Shown here: in pieces, positions 4,910 to 5,946 of the stretch
Layout: each line of letters opens with the position of its first letter
How positions within the stretch are numbered: the stretch's first letter is position 1
Source: Chitinophaga pinensis
GTDB lineage: Bacteria > Bacteroidota > Bacteroidia > UKL13-3
DNA: 5,946 nucleotides
Reading direction: 5' to 3'
Assembly: GCA_943323675.2 (NCBI GenBank)
Contig: CALPIR020000146.1
Coordinates: 1-5,946 of the forward strand
The notes under the pieces: model-generated
Told to the model about the DNA's origin: nothing
What the model saw: only the letters and a program-made list of their open reading frames with translations
Databases searched by the model: none
Program-made: the position numbers and the translations under genes

Positions 4910-5946
4910 ATGAGTAAGAAAAAAGAAGACATTTGTTCATTTTGCGGACGTCCAAAAAGTCAAACCCAATATTTGATTTCTGGGCTTGATGCATTGATTT
5001 GCGAAAACTGTATAGACCAAGCGTACCGGATTATAAACGAAGATCACACTGCTGATGCAGGTAAAAATACAACCTTTGATTTTGCAGGTAAATTATACAA
5101 ACCAGCAGAAATAAAAAAACACCTCGATCAATATGTAATTGGACAAGACGAGGCTAAAAAAGTATTAAGTGTTGCTGTTTACAATCACTTTAAACGCTTA
5201 ATGCATAAAAACAAAACCAATGATGTAGAGTTAGAAAAATCTAATATTTTATTAGTTGGTGAGACAGGAACAGGAAAAACATTGTTAGCTAAAACATTAG
5301 CAAAACTATTAAATGTTCCATTTTGCATTGCAGATGCCACCGTTTTAACAGAGGCTGGATATGTTGGGGAAGATGTAGAGAGCGTATTAACACGTTTGTT
5401 ACAAGCCGCAAACTACGATGTAACTGCTGCAGAGCGTGGCATTGTATACATTGATGAAATTGATAAAATTAGCCGTAAAAGCGATAACCCAAGTATAACA
5501 CGCGATGTCAGTGGTGAAGGTGTTCAACAGGCATTATTAAAAATCTTAGAAGGTACTACTGCTAATGTTCCTCCTCAAGGCGGGCGTAAACATCCAGACC
5601 AAAAAATGATTGCCATTAATACCGAAAATATCTTATTTATTTGTGGTGGCGCGTTTGAGGGTATTGATAAACAAATTGCAAGAAGAATGCAAACTCAAGC
5701 CATTGGCTTTAAAAACCAAGTAGGTGTTAAAGCTGATGAAACTAATTATTTGCAATATATATCACCTGCCGACTTACGTAACTTTGGTTTGATACCCGAA
5801 ATAATTGGCCGTTTACCAGTTTTATGTCATTTAAACCCATTAGATCGGGATACACTGCATCGTATTTTGGTTGAACCTAAAAATGCATTGATAAAACAAT
5901 ACATTAAAATGTTTGAGTTGGAAGGTATTAAACTTACCATAAGTGA
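4910..5946 (+). CDS. clpX: ClpX, ATP-dependent unfoldase of the ClpXP protease, 3' end outside window
   Basis: ClpX is the AAA+ hexamer that recognises, unfolds and threads proteins into ClpP. The ATG at 4910 gives a normal N-terminus, and about 345 residues are present of an expected 410-425. The N-terminal zinc-binding domain has Cys9, Cys12, Cys31 and Cys34. The AAA+ module shows Walker A GETGTGKT (117-124), the GYVG pore loop (150-153), Walker B IVYIDEID (178-185), the RKH loop (226-228), the IGF ClpP-docking tripeptide (265-267) and the arginine finger in PEIIGRLPV (Arg301). The sensor-2 region and C-terminus lie beyond the window. It starts 75 bp after clpP in the same direction, but a strong intrinsic terminator lies between them, so its own promoter or read-through must supply expression. 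No Shine-Dalgarno site is seen. The reading frame is intact. Confidence 0.97.
   Translation, partial: MSKKKEDICSFCGRPKSQTQYLISGLDALICENCIDQAYRIINEDHTADAGKNTTFDFAGKLYKPAEIKKHLDQYVIGQDEAKKVLSVAVYNHFKRLMHKNKTNDVELEKSNILLVGETGTGKTLLAKTLAKLLNVPFCIADATVLTEAGYVGEDVESVLTRLLQAANYDVTAAERGIVYIDEIDKISRKSDNPSITRDVSGEGVQQALLKILEGTTANVPPQGGRKHPDQKMIAINTENILFICGGAFEGIDKQIARRMQTQAIGFKNQVGVKADETNYLQYISPADLRNFGLIPEIIGRLPVLCHLNPLDRDTLHRILVEPKNALIKQYIKMFELEGIKLTIS

Overview
The window is an AT-rich piece of bacterial chromosome, most likely from a member of the phylum Bacteroidota. Four signs support this. Two near-consensus Bacteroidota housekeeping promoters are present (-33 TTTG and -7 TACATTTG). The tRNA gene does not encode its 3' CCA. 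The protein genes lack clear Shine-Dalgarno sites and start behind A/T-rich leaders. ClpP has the N-terminal 'FRKYA' extension I recall from Bacteroidota homologues. I cannot place the organism below phylum.

Layout: Positions 1-2033 (minus strand) hold most of a bifunctional RelA/SpoT-type (p)ppGpp synthetase/hydrolase; its C-terminal ACT domain runs off the left edge. A 362-bp divergent intergenic region follows, with one promoter facing each way and a 15-bp direct repeat. On the plus strand come tRNA-Leu(UAG) with an intrinsic terminator, tig (trigger factor) with a strong terminator, a 160-bp control region, clpP with a terminator, and clpX, which is cut by the right edge (about 345 residues present).

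Function: The plus-strand genes form a protein quality-control cluster. Trigger factor meets nascent chains at the ribosome exit, ClpX unfolds tagged or damaged proteins, and ClpP degrades them. The neighbouring Rel/SpoT enzyme sets (p)ppGpp levels in response to starvation. These are ordinary, well-conserved housekeeping genes, and I found no new multi-gene system.

The most interesting material is regulatory. Upstream of clpP there is a sigma-54-like -24/-12 element with correct GG-N10 spacing, preceded by four TGTCAG-like boxes. The tig start codon lies only about 20 bp behind the tRNA terminator with no recognisable promoter of its own. A strong terminator also separates clpP from clpX, with almost no leader left for clpX.
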